NCBI RefSeq assembly: GCF_021130785.1
Contig: NC_060214.1
Coordinates: 40,903,001 to 40,967,000, forward strand
Source of the DNA: Homalodisca vitripennis
Taxonomy: Eukaryota > Arthropoda > Insecta > Hemiptera > Cicadellidae
DNA: 64,000 nt
Direction: 5' to 3'
Positions 22,123 to 31,410 of the stretch are shown piece after piece. The notes below the pieces were generated by a model that had not been told where the DNA came from, did no database searches, and saw only the letters and a program-made list of their open reading frames with translations. The number at the start of each line of letters is the position of its first letter. The first letter of the stretch is position 1. A program made the position numbers and the translations under genes.

Positions 22123-23457
22123 TTAATTTACTTTAGCATTTAAGAGTGTTTTATAATGTTCCCTGTCAGCTTGTGTTACTACTGGTGGGTTATTTTTATG
22201 CTCTGGGTGAATTGTCCTAGTTTCTGACTGGTGTATAGTCGATAGATTAGGCCTTGTACCAGTTTGGGTAGGTTGAACTGTTTTAATATGTTTGGTGTAA
22301 CTATGTGAGCTGGGTTTTCTGTAAGTTGAGGAAGTTTGTGGGCTAGTTATGGAATATGGTTCAGTGACTGAGCTAAGTGGAGAAAATCTATTAGATATGG
22401 AAGTCAGGTTACTACGTAGTGTGGTTTCAGGTAAATCTGGGTACTCTGTGAGATTAGTCGAGTCGAAAGATCTAGCTGCTTCAGCAAATGTTTGGGGTCT
22501 TCTTAGTGTGCCCTTAATTCTCTTATATGTTATAGGGTAAAAGAGGCTAGCTGTAAAGTAGTCCTCTTTCATTAGGCTCATTCTTTCCTTGATATGTTTT
22601 TGTCTTGTGTATTCAGGGCATACCTTTGAATTACTACTGTGTGTGCCAAAACAATGGACACACTTGCGCAGAAGTTCACAGCTTGTGGAGTGGTATTGTT
22701 CACCACAGTCTCTACAGAGTCTGTTATTGCGACAAGGGGAATTAGCTACATGATCATAGGCAAAACACCGGTAGCATTGCTTGACAGGAATTATGTAAGG
22801 TTCTAATTTTACTCTAACGTAGTTAAGTGTAATATACTCTGGCAGGATATCAGAATCAAAGGTGATCTTGACAAAGTGAGTAGTCTGAAGCTCTTGATTG
22901 ACGCGTCGTTTTATGCGCATAACTTCAAGAATTGTAGTAATACATTCAGATTCAGTAAGGATCTCAGTTTCACTGATATCCGGTTCAATGTTAACTACAC
23001 CATAGGTATATACCCTAATGGAAGGGACAAATACATTAAATTGAGTGAGTTGTTGTGATTGTATCAAGTTATTAGCGGATTGAAATGTTTTGCAAAAAAT
23101 TGAAATGTTACGCCCAGATTTTTTTATGTAGTCAATGTCTTTGTGGTGGGTTTTTATTATCTTCCCTACTTGGAAAGGATTTAATTTACTTTTGTTCTTG
23201 TCCTGGACAATTACTTCAAAAGGCCCTTTATTTTCCTGTTTATATAGTCTTAGTTGATTCGGTTTTTTAGGATTAGGTGGGAGGAATTCTGTGTTTTGTG
23301 AAGTTAGGTCACTACTGTTTGATATTTCTATTTCAGAATGTAATTGTTCAAATTTACGTTTACCATTCGTTTGGGTTTCCATTTCCATGTCATTAGTTAG
23401 GGGCAAGATTGATTCCACTGCTTTTTGTATTTCATAATTCGTGATCATTGCGAGCAC
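22123..23457 (-). CDS. LINE-B ORF1, Gag-like nucleic-acid-binding protein
   Basis: An uninterrupted 444-residue frame. The N-terminal third is polar. The middle (about residues 85-215) looks like the RNA-recognition-type fold found in I and Jockey ORF1 proteins. Three adjacent zinc knuckles follow at about 230-285: CYRCFAYDHVANSPC, CRDCGEQYHSTSC and CVHCFGTHSSNSKVC. The C-terminal third is Ser/Thr/Pro-rich (for example RPQTFAEAARSFDS). Such proteins coat LINE RNA in the cytoplasm and chaperone strand transfer. The start is the first in-frame Met, and the stop is close to the ORF2 start (23 to 170 bp spacer). It is the only LINE ORF in the window that remains fully open. Confidence 0.88.
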   Translation of the reverse strand: MLAMITNYEIQKAVESILPLTNDMEMETQTNGKRKFEQLHSEIEISNSSDLTSQNTEFLPPNPKKPNQLRLYKQENKGPFEVIVQDKNKSKLNPFQVGKIIKTHHKDIDYIKKSGRNISIFCKTFQSANNLIQSQQLTQFNVFVPSIRVYTYGVVNIEPDISETEILTESECITTILEVMRIKRRVNQELQTTHFVKITFDSDILPEYITLNYVRVKLEPYIIPVKQCYRCFAYDHVANSPCRNNRLCRDCGEQYHSTSCELLRKCVHCFGTHSSNSKVCPEYTRQKHIKERMSLMKEDYFTASLFYPITYKRIKGTLRRPQTFAEAARSFDSTNLTEYPDLPETTLRSNLTSISNRFSPLSSVTEPYSITSPQTSSTYRKPSSHSYTKHIKTVQPTQTGTRPNLSTIHQSETRTIHPEHKNNPPVVTQADREHYKTLLNAKVN

Positions 23458-23520
23458 GTTGTCGGCCAGACCCGACGAAATGTCAGACCAGCCACAGCAA
23501 GTTAGTGTTAATAGTTAAAT

Positions 23521-23961
23521 TATCAGAGTACAAAAGGTTATTTAACAGTTTAGGACACAAACAAAATTAACTACGATATCAAATATAGTAACCAAGGATT
23601 AGCAATAACAATTAACATATTATAGCCACCCAAACCAGTTAATCAGGACGAAATTTTAACTATGATGATCTTAAAACACTATAGAACACTTCAACTGCTG
23701 ATCACTGCCGAAGTAAGAATGTCAAATAGTTTTACACTACGCAAATGAAAGTTATCGTTCTGAAAAACTCAATGTTGCAAAATGTCCTGCTGTATATCAG
23801 TTCGTAAGTTTCATTGACATCTTGACGGTTGTAATATCCAATAATATGATATCAAATCCTATTACAAATAAAAGTTTTGAAAGCCAAAAGCATAACCTCC
23901 ACAACACATTCGAGAAGTATCTTACACTGATTAACCAACTTGCCGTAAAAACACCAACCAT
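23521..23961. other. AT-rich DNA, no gene seen
   Basis: Interval between the 5' end of LINE-B and the SINE array. I see no coding region or repeat. Confidence 0.45.
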
Positions 23962-24072
23962 ACAGATTTAATGAATGTAAAGAAGTCATTTGACAGGTAT
24001 TTTCTTTTCCGATCATATGTTAGTTTGGTTATTTAAACACATATGTGAAAGAAACAGCCAAATACAAAATAA

Positions 24073-24774
24073 CTAGCTGTTACCCGCGGCTTTGCACGCA
24101 ATCTTAGAACCAAAGTCCTTATATTACTTAGTAAAAGCAATTATAATGTAATATAATCAATTTTGTGACGGCTTAAAGCACTTTTTTTTTCTTGGCGGCA
24201 TTATGTTATTTTCCAATAAAATTCGTCAAAAAAACTGCTCAAAGGAATTCTGTAAAAAAAAATGTTGAGAAAAACATTCTTCAAAGAATATTTACATGAG
24301 AAAACAAAAATACTTGCCTATTTTTTAAACCTTTTACTGATGGAAAATAACACTGTTCTTGGAAATTGTAAAAAAGATATCAAATCACGTTTATCAAAAA
24401 TTTGACATTTGTGACACGTTGTAAATGTCAAAAAATGTTTGTTTACATAGAAACGTCAAAAATATTTATGTTTACTTAGTTACTGTCAAAAATAACAACA
24501 ATTTTTTGTCGCATTATATATGTTTACAAAGAACAGCTGATTAAAAATTTGAAAAGACTCTTTCACTTAATAACATATGTTTGCTGCAATGCATTTCTTA
24601 CGGGTATTTCTGTAACCAGTGGGGCGGAATCCTGAATCGGGAAAGGGATAAAAAGTATCCTATAACCTTCTACAGATCAAGACGAACAAATTAAAAAAAA
24701 ATTAGGCGAATCCGTCCAGCCGTTTGTGAGTGATGCTGTTACACACGAACAGTTTCATTTTTATATATATAAGA
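24073..24774 (-). mobile_element. Non-autonomous helitron inside the SINE array
   Basis: On the minus strand it begins TCTTATATATATAAAAATGAA after an A and ends gcaaagccgcgggtaacagCTAG before a T. The first 260 bp are almost identical to the helitron at 12684-13301. The remainder is different (it contains short runs such as tttttgacagtaac and cgtcaaaaat). There is no Rep/helicase ORF. Unit 2 of the surrounding array supplies a near-exact empty site. Confidence 0.88.
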
Positions 24775-24794
24775 TTGAATCGTAAAAAGTAAGG

Positions 24795-24926
24795 GCTCTG
24801 TGGTGTAATGGTAGCAGATTCACCCGGCAAGTGAGAGATCCGGGTTCGAGTCCCGGCGGACCAAGTACTTTTTGTGATTCAATGTTTATTGAAATTAAAT
24901 TAGGCTATTGCCTCTTATACAGATTT
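24795..24926 (+). mobile_element. tRNA-headed SINE, copy b
   Basis: The first 70 bases fold as a tRNA: acceptor GCTCTGT with the 3' partner gcggacc (degenerate), A box tggtgtaatgg, anticodon stem TTCAC/GTGAG around the loop ccggcaa, and B box ggttcgagtcc. The body gtgattcaatgtttattg and aattaggctattgcctct follows, ending near tatacagatt. The anticodon position reads GGC (nominally Ala), though the layout aligns base for base with a tRNA-Gly. The shared body in three copies argues for a SINE transcribed by Pol III rather than a tRNA gene. Confidence 0.82.
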
Positions 24927-25047
24927 AATGAATGTAAACCAGTCATTTGACAGGTATTTGGTTTCCCAATCGTATGTTAGTTTGGTTATTTAAACACATG
25001 TGAAAGAAACAGCCAAATAAAAAATAAATGAATCGTAAAAAGTAAGG

Positions 25048-25178
25048 GCTCTGTGGTGTAATGGTACCACATTCACCCGGCAAGTGAGAGATTCGGGTTC
25101 GAGTCCCGGCGGAGCAAGTACTTTTTGTGATTCAATGTTTATTGAAATTAAATTAGGCTATTGCCTCTTATACAGATT
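25048..25178 (+). mobile_element. tRNA-headed SINE, copy c
   Basis: Same head and body as copy b. The acceptor is better paired here (GCTCTGT with gcggagc). One change is in the D arm (ggtaccac against ggtagcag). The 3' end tacagatt runs straight into a long (TA) tract at 25179, the kind of simple tail SINEs often have. Both internal Pol III promoter boxes are intact. Confidence 0.82.
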
Positions 25179-25269
25179 ATATATATATATATACATACAG
25201 AAATGTGTTTATGTATGATTTTTTTAAATGTATATTTTATATATATAGATATATACATTTATACATCTA

Positions 25270-25307
<38 letters not shown>

Positions 25308-25337
25308 ATCTATATATATAATATATCTATCTATCTA

Positions 25338-25395
<58 letters not shown>
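25179..25395. repeat. (TA)/(TATC) microsatellite
   Basis: About 215 bp of TA dinucleotides with interspersed atatc/tatct blocks, directly after the tail of SINE copy c. It may have grown from that tail. The open frame across it is an artefact of the dinucleotide. Confidence 0.95.
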
Positions 25396-25675
25396 TTGAT
25401 TGGAGGAACGTAACCGCTATATGAAATTTGTTTACATTTATAATGTGAAAGCATAGAGTAATGCTTGGTAGTAACAGCACTTCTTAATTCATTCTCTTCT
25501 GTAACTGCAGTGAAGGTATTAAAATATAGAGGTTAGAAAATGAAAAGTTTGAGTTTTTAGATAATATTATGTACCGTATTATATATGAAAGACAAAAATA
25601 TTACATGAATATTACTTAAATTTCTATACTGTTACATGTATATATATATACATATATATATATACATGTATATAT

Positions 25676-27484
25676 ACAGGGTGTATATTATGTCTGGAAA
25701 CACCCAAATATATCCTTTAATAATTTAAATATAAATTTGAAACCTCTTACAATCGTGATAGAGATTGGGCATCTACTTTTTGGAACAATGTTTTGTTATG
25801 TCACACCAACGGGGGACGTCCTGCCGAGGGTATCGTGAATATTCTTAATGGAAGCCTATACCTTGTGATACATAATTTTAAAGGTAATAGCTTACTGAAT
25901 TGAATGCCACAAACCGCATCTCAAAGGAATTATTCTATCAGAAAATAGAGCATTTTTAGTATTGAAAATTTACTGATGTTCAACAATGTAATTTTAACAT
26001 GGTTCTTGCCACAAAATGTGTTACACTAATTTTTTAGCATTTTTTAAATGGTCAATTAAAATAAAATAAACAATTTATTTTTAAGCTGGTTTCATTAGTA
26101 CAAATTTACCAGTTTTTATTACAATGAATAAAAACTTATGAGTCACTTTCTCTGATTACTTATGAATCTGTACTTGGTGTTTTCCAGTCAGCAGGAAGGT
26201 TTAAAGAGACAAAGGTCACTAGCCTATGAGAAACATTATTGTGTTATTAATCATCTGGTCTACAGGTTTCAGTTTGTTGAGTATGGAGCTTTCACTAGAC
26301 AGGTCTAAGCTTGGGAATTACAAATGGACAAAGGTCATATCATTCCTGTCGGCAAATGGCAATGTTAACAGGCACAATTGCCGTTACTGGGCTAGTGAAA
26401 ACCCACATTGGATTACTGAGTCCCATTCACAGCAACCACAAAAACTGAACGTATGGTGTGGAATTTTAGGTAACAAAATTGTTGGACCCTTTTTCATCAA
26501 TGAAAATTTAAATGCCGAACTTTACTACAATATGCTCCAAAATGAAATAATCCCCAGCTATTCAAATTGCATCAGGAGAATACTTTGATAATGTATGGTT
26601 TCAGCAGGATGGTGCTCCACCCCATTATGGGAGACAGGTAAGAGAGTATTTGGATTTAAGGTTTCCTCATAAATGGATTGGCCGAAGAGGAGAAATCGAA
26701 TGGCCTCCAAGATCTCCGGATTTGTCACCAATCGATTATTTCCTATGGGGTCATTTAAAATCCAATGTTTATAGAAGAAAGCCTCATAATTTGGAAGACC
26801 TAAGAAACAGGATTATAGAGGAGATTGCTTTGATAACTGAAGAAATGTTAGGCAACTCTGTCGAATCATTTTACACAAGATTGGCTCATTGTCAAACCGT
26901 AGAAGGAACACAGTTCGAACAATTGCTTTGACACCAAATGCAGGTAAAACGTTTGTTGTAAGACTTTTCTAACAGCATACATTATTTTTTATTTGTAATA
27001 AGAAATCAATAACATAAGTATTTCCATAATTGTACTGTAATAAAAACTGGCAAATTTGTGCTAATAGAACCAGCTTAAAATGAAATTTTTGTTTTATTTA
27101 ATTTAACATTTAAAAAAATGCTAAAAAAATTAGTGTAACACATTTTGTGGCAAGAACCATGTTAAAATTACATTGTTGAACATCAGTAAATTTTCAATAC
27201 TAAAAATGCTCTATTTTCTGATAGAATAATTCCTTTGAGATGCGGTTTGTGGCATTCAATTCAGTAAGCTATTACCTTTAAAATTATGTATCACAAGGTA
27301 TAGGCTTCCATTAAGAATATTCACGATACCCTCGGCAGGACGTCCCCCCGTTGGTGTGACATAACAAAACATTGTTCCAAAAAGTAGATGCCCAATCTCT
27401 ATCACGATTGTAAGAGGTTTCAAATTTATATTTAAATTATTAAAGGATATATTTGGGTGTTTCCAGACATAATATACACCGTAT
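25676..27484 (+). mobile_element. Mariner-like element with TIRs of about 440 bp
   Basis: The left arm (25676-26125) and right arm (27035-27484) are inverted copies. The ends read tacagggtgtatattatg and, reversed, tacggtgtatattatg, next to TA-rich target sequence. Both arms share the tail tttttaagctggtt, then acaaattt-ccagtttttatta. Between them lies the C-terminal part of a Tc1/mariner transposase in the plus direction. TIRs this long are unusual, since most mariners have about 30 bp. The missing N-terminal domain shows an internal deletion. Confidence 0.88.
26226..26931 (+). pseudogene. Truncated mariner-type transposase
   Basis: Frame one (26226-26588) covers GNVNRHNCRYWASENPHW and KLNVWCGILGNKIVGPFFI of the DDE core. 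Frame two (open from before 26608 to 26931) has QQDGAPPHYG with the second catalytic Asp (26608), EWPPRSPDLSPIDYFLWGHL with the third Asp (26719), and a normal C-terminus. The two Asp are separated by 36 residues, and the third position is Asp, not Glu. The first catalytic Asp (normally DEA-F just before the NGNVN block) is not readable, and the helix-turn-helix DNA-binding domain is absent. A frameshift lies near 26590. Confidence 0.88.
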
Positions 27485-27524
27485 ATATATATATATATAT
27501 TGTATATATTTGTATACATGTGGA

Positions 27525-27690
27525 ACGTTTATGTATACATATTTTCTTGATCAGGAAACGAGACAAAATCAACTATGAAACAAATAATTCCTAGATCAAA
27601 ATACATTAAAATGACCAGAAAATATACACTTTTTTGACCTATTTTCTTAATCGTGGCAACTAGGCAAACTTAATATACATTATTTCAAAA
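27525..27690. repeat. Dispersed repeat shared with 33.8 kb
   Basis: The block (ttcttgatcaggaaacgagac, gacctattttcttaatcgtggc) is a diverged copy of 33824-33960 (ttccttgatggcaaacaagg, gtaatttattgatcgtggc). The copy at 33.8 kb leads to a helitron-type 3' end, so this may be a fragment of the same helitron-related family. Confidence 0.5.
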
Positions 27691-28706
27691 GTAGTTAGAT
27701 ATACATTGAAGTGATTTTAGCACCAATGTATGCGTATTGAAGAGTAAGGCAGAGCGGGAAATTGGATATTTCATTTTAACCCTTTTAACCGAAATGGAAT
27801 ACAAGCGCAGATGTCACTTTTTAACTGTAGTCCAAAGTTCGTATGTAGTCCTATACGTAAGTTCGTATGTACATATACCCATAAATTTGGCTAAAGGATT
27901 TTGTTGAAAAAACTTCTTTAAGAGTAAGAATAACTAATCTTTGATTTGATACCTTTAACATAAATTCTGAGAGACTATTATCTGCATATGCAGTTTAATA
28001 AACCAAAATAACTTCGAAATTTCCTCATCAAAATATGAACTATTCATATATAACTTAATCGAAATATAATTCATTTACAGAATGTTATTATGGTACATAA
28101 TTTATTTTTAAAACGTAGACAACAGATGGTTTGAGTAAAAGATTATCCTCTTTTATAAATAATATTTGTTGAGACTTAAACATATACTACAAAACAGCGG
28201 GTGAAAAATTTAATGTTTATGATATCCATTTGTTATTTATATTATTTCTCTTAACCTCAAACACTGAAATACTTTATTACAAAAATATCATAGGATTCCA
28301 TCATAGTAGGCCTATTAGCTATATTACAACTGTCATAATGCAAGTATTGAGATTTGTTTAAATTACTGATACTAATGTGTCTTTTATTTTTAATTTTCAA
28401 TAACTACATAAATATGCATAAAACTTATAAACTTAGTTAACTATATAAAAATTAGATATTTATTGTATTTTATTTTTTTATTTTATTTATAAACAGTTGT
28501 TTTACATAGTCTTGGCCTCACCAAGTTCAACAAAACTTGTCGGTGAGGTCCACTTGAAAAAGTATATAGAATACATTGATACAAATATTCAAATTTTAAC
28601 TTTCTTTTAATTTACTAAACTATAAACTCAAATTCGGCGGTTTAGGGCAGGCACTAGCTTAGATATCTTGGTATGTGTGGCAAATTCATTGATCAAAACA
28701 GTACAT
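27691..28706. other. AT-rich DNA, no feature seen
   Basis: No gene or identifiable repeat is visible in this kilobase. Confidence 0.45.
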
Positions 28707-29744
28707 TTAACCCTCCAACTGTTGTTCATCAAAATTTTGTTGGACACAACCCATTGTGGATTGTGTTCGTCAAAATTTTGATGAACAAACATTCCCTTGC
28801 ATAATCACTCTTTACAGTATATTATGGCAACGTATCGATTCGATTCATGCACCATTGGATTCGGGAAAAAAAGCCTAAGGAATACTATAGTTTTATTCCT
28901 CTTTGTATTGTAGTTGCAACGTACCAAGTTCGTAGTAGTTTGGAACGTAAAAGAAGATGATGCAATTCATTGTGACCGCCATGTTGTCGATGCCGTCTGA
29001 GTTGTTGATGTGACGAGTCGTGTTTATTAGTAAGTTTTAGTAGGTTTATTTGTGTTTTAGTGTTGTGTTTAGTGTTTGGTGAATTGTTAAATATTGCAGT
29101 AGTGCAAATAAATATATTTTAGAATAAATAAATTTCTCGAAAATTTTTCGCAAGTTTTGTGTAACGACAAAATGAAACTTTTTTCGACTCTTCAAAAAAA
29201 AGTTATGGAATTTATTTTACTACTGCTGTATAGTTTACTTCATTCTGAGTAATAAAATATGCAATATAACATGTATTGAAGTAAAACTGTATTAGTACAA
29301 CTTTTATTAGCAAACTCTTACATATACACCCTATTTTCACAATTTATGCGCATCGCTGCTTTTTGTTATATAGTGTTATTATAGTTTCATAAATTTGTAT
29401 AATGCTTATGTGTTTCTGAAACTAGAATAAATTTGACACAAAATGGCTATCTCACTTTTATAGTTTTCTTACTATAACTTGGTTTGCTAGGTATGGTCCC
29501 CCCAAATTAAAAAAAAAGAAATGTAAATTTTGAATTTCATGGAAAAAAATGTTTAGTAAACATTTTTTAAGGCCAAATTTAAATACTAATATTATTATAT
29601 GTTCAATTCTGAACACAAAAATATATACTTCTATATATATTACTTTTAATTTATATTTTTAATAAATTTTTTTAAAAACCCTTGCACGAGGCTCGAAAAC
29701 ATGCCGCCACTACAGGAAAAAATGACCGCCAGTTGGAGGGTTAA
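28707..29744. mobile_element. piggyBac-like non-autonomous element
   Basis: TTAA at 28707-28710 is followed by ccctccaactg. At the other end cagttggaggg is followed by TTAA at 29741-29744. A TTAA target with inverted ends starting CCC is the piggyBac signature. The element is about 1.03 kb, has no transposase ORF, and contains a strong hairpin just inside the left end. A patch at 28950-29120 (cgccatgttgtcgatgccg, then gtgttgtgtttagtg) resembles an untranslated leader, as if this were an internal deletion of a larger element. Confidence 0.78.
28724..28786. repeat. Hairpin at the left end of the piggyBac-like element
   Basis: gttcatcaaaattttgttgg (left arm) pairs with the complement in gttcgtcaaaattttgatgaa (right arm), with cacaacccattgtggattgtg forming the inner stem and loop. 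It lies 13 bp inside the TIR. Subterminal inverted repeats are known in several piggyBac elements as transposase contacts. Confidence 0.85.
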
Positions 29745-30504
29745 AAAAATAAAACTTAATAGTAATAGTTAAAATTAAAAGCATATTTGAGTCCTATAAA
29801 TCCCAATTCATTTTTCCCTCAGCAACGACGAATGGCAACCCTGTCATCAGGAAATCTGACAACGCCGGCTACCGGAATTCCCAAATCTCCTTATCTCTAA
29901 ACAAATAAGCAAATAAAACGTGCCCTCAGTCAAATTCCAATACGTTTCTAGAGTGGACAGTGCGGTACTCTATTGAGCGCTACTCGCTTTAACATGACTG
30001 AGGAGGTACGGGAACTCCGGCGCGCGGTACTGTGTGTGTGCTCCCCTTGCAGTGTTCACGGTGTCGGTGTTTGTGTGCGTTAGTTATAGTGTATGTCAGT
30101 GCTTGTGTGTTTAAATTATCCAATTAGGTTAAATATGTGTGTGCGCAACACCGTGTTGTGATACTCCCCGCGAGGCTTATAGCCATTCATCGCCACTAAT
30201 AACGGAGAGAGAAACAGAAACCACAAATAACATTCTTAAAAAACTAATAACAATATGAAAACTAACATGTAATTCAATTATCTTTAAAGCTAGAGTATCA
30301 ACGGTACAACAATAATATAGTATAGTGTAACACCAAGCATAAAATACAGATAAACCACCAATTAACGATTTACAATCAATATTTAACATATAAATTACAA
30401 TGTCCGAATAACTTATTTACTTCTAAAACTGTGCCATCAAAGCTTTAAATATCAGTGATTAACATTATGATATAATTCAAATAGCCAACAATACAATCTA
30501 TAAA
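29745..30504. other. Mixed DNA with a GC-rich patch, possibly a LINE leader
   Basis: 29925-30175 is GC-richer, with runs such as gtgttcacggtgtcggtg and many TGTG steps. It resembles the 5' leader of an insect LINE, and a LINE 3' fragment starts shortly after on the same strand. A similar cagtgttcagtgttgttcag motif occurs at 31498-31520. There is no supported ORF, so the leader interpretation is a guess. Confidence 0.3.
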
Positions 30505-31410
30505 TTGCTAGGCTTCGACTACCGCACTGCCCCACTTCATGATCTGCAACTTCAGTTGAACTTGATGCCACTTCACACAAGACGAATAATCAATGACCTA
30601 CTGTTCCTGAGGAAGCTGATTAACTCGAACATTGATGCCCCTGATCTACTTGTCAAGCTGGACTTCCGCACTTCTCGACACCTGCGCCACACCCATCTTT
30701 TCGCTAGACGTCAGTATTCGACCCAGTACTTGTTCCACAGCACTTTTCTTCGCCTCCAGCTGCTGGCCAACAGCATGCCGGACGACATTGATCTGTTTTG
30801 TACAAGTGAGGAGGCCTTCAAAAAGAAGTTGTTGGACTGGAAGGCACTGCATTGAACCTGTATTCGGCAATCAAAACTGTAGTTATTAGTATAACATATG
30901 GTGCATGTTCATTAGTTTTTTCCTAATTCTATTTACTTATCATGATCCTCAATATTTATTATAAATTATTGTTATTTATTATTGTTATTTATTTGTTATA
31001 GTTGTTAAAATTTATTACGAATCTATAGATTCTATTTTGTTACTCTAATACTGTTAATATTTATTACAATTATGTAGATTTTATTTACCTTTACTAGTAT
31101 AGTTATATTTATTGTAAATCATATAGCTTTATTTATTGTTATTGTTGCATAGTGTTAGCTGTATTGTTCCCTGCATGTTTGGCTTGGTGCTTAAGCTAGG
31201 GCTTAAGCACCAATTAGTTTCAAAGTCCAGTTGCATGTTTGGCTTGTCCCTTCTCATACCTTAAGTTTTTTTTTTTTAAATTTGAAATTCCGTTGCATGT
31301 TTGGCTTGGCCCTTTGTGTGTGTATAAGTATTAGTCATCTTGAGAAACCTTGTAAAACTGTAACACGTTGTAAATTGGTCTTTTGACCGTTGGAATTTAA
31401 ATAAATAAAT
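30505..31410 (+). mobile_element. LINE-C 3' fragment (CR1/Jockey-type)
   Basis: The 116-codon frame 30505-30855 (LMPLHTRRIINDLLFLRKLI, then NIDAPDLLVKLDFRTSRHLR and CTSEEAFKKKLLDW) matches the extreme C-terminus of LINE ORF2 proteins, where an 'R---DL-FL-K--N--ID-P-LL--I-F' signature is usual. Downstream is a 3' UTR with three gttgcatgtttggctt copies (about 31171, 31230 and 31290). It ends acacgttgtaaattggtctt, then ggaatttaaataaataaata, a usual LINE end with polyadenylation signals. Everything 5' of the last part of ORF2 is missing, as expected from 5' truncation. Confidence 0.78.

Larger units (their letters stand above)
18170..23520 (-). mobile_element. LINE-B, near full-length RNase H-bearing LINE (I group)
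   Basis: Coding order on the minus strand is ORF1 with three zinc knuckles (23457-22123), then ORF2 made of endonuclease, linker, RT, RNase H and a C-terminal Cys/His region (21953-18176). An ORF2-encoded RNase H after the RT is a hallmark of the I-group clades (I, Nimb, LOA and relatives). All main catalytic motifs can be read, but ORF2 changes frame about five times, once at an expanded (TA) run. The 5' end is near 23515 and the 3' end is near 18170, followed on the plus strand by tttatttatttctatataaa. Exact target duplications are not evident. Confidence 0.92.
23962..25178 (+). repeat. Tandem array: spacer plus SINE, two units, helitron in unit 1
   Basis: Each unit has a spacer beginning cagatttaatgaatgtaaa and containing gtcatttgacaggtattt and ttagtttggttatttaaaca, then gaatcgtaaaaagtaaggg, then the SINE. 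Unit 1 spacer is at 23962-24072 and its SINE is at 24795-24926, with a helitron between them at 24073-24774. Unit 2 spacer is at about 24920-25047 and its SINE is at 25048-25178. Without the helitron the units have the same length and order, so the array formed first, or the helitron was present in only one parent unit. Confidence 0.85.

Noticed and set aside
24795..24864. A genuine tRNA gene
   Set aside because: The same head is followed by the same 60-bp body in three places and lies in a tandem repeat; the acceptor stem is imperfect in this copy. A SINE explains it better.
25161..25394. 77-codon ORF of Ile and Tyr
   Set aside because: Microsatellite artefact.
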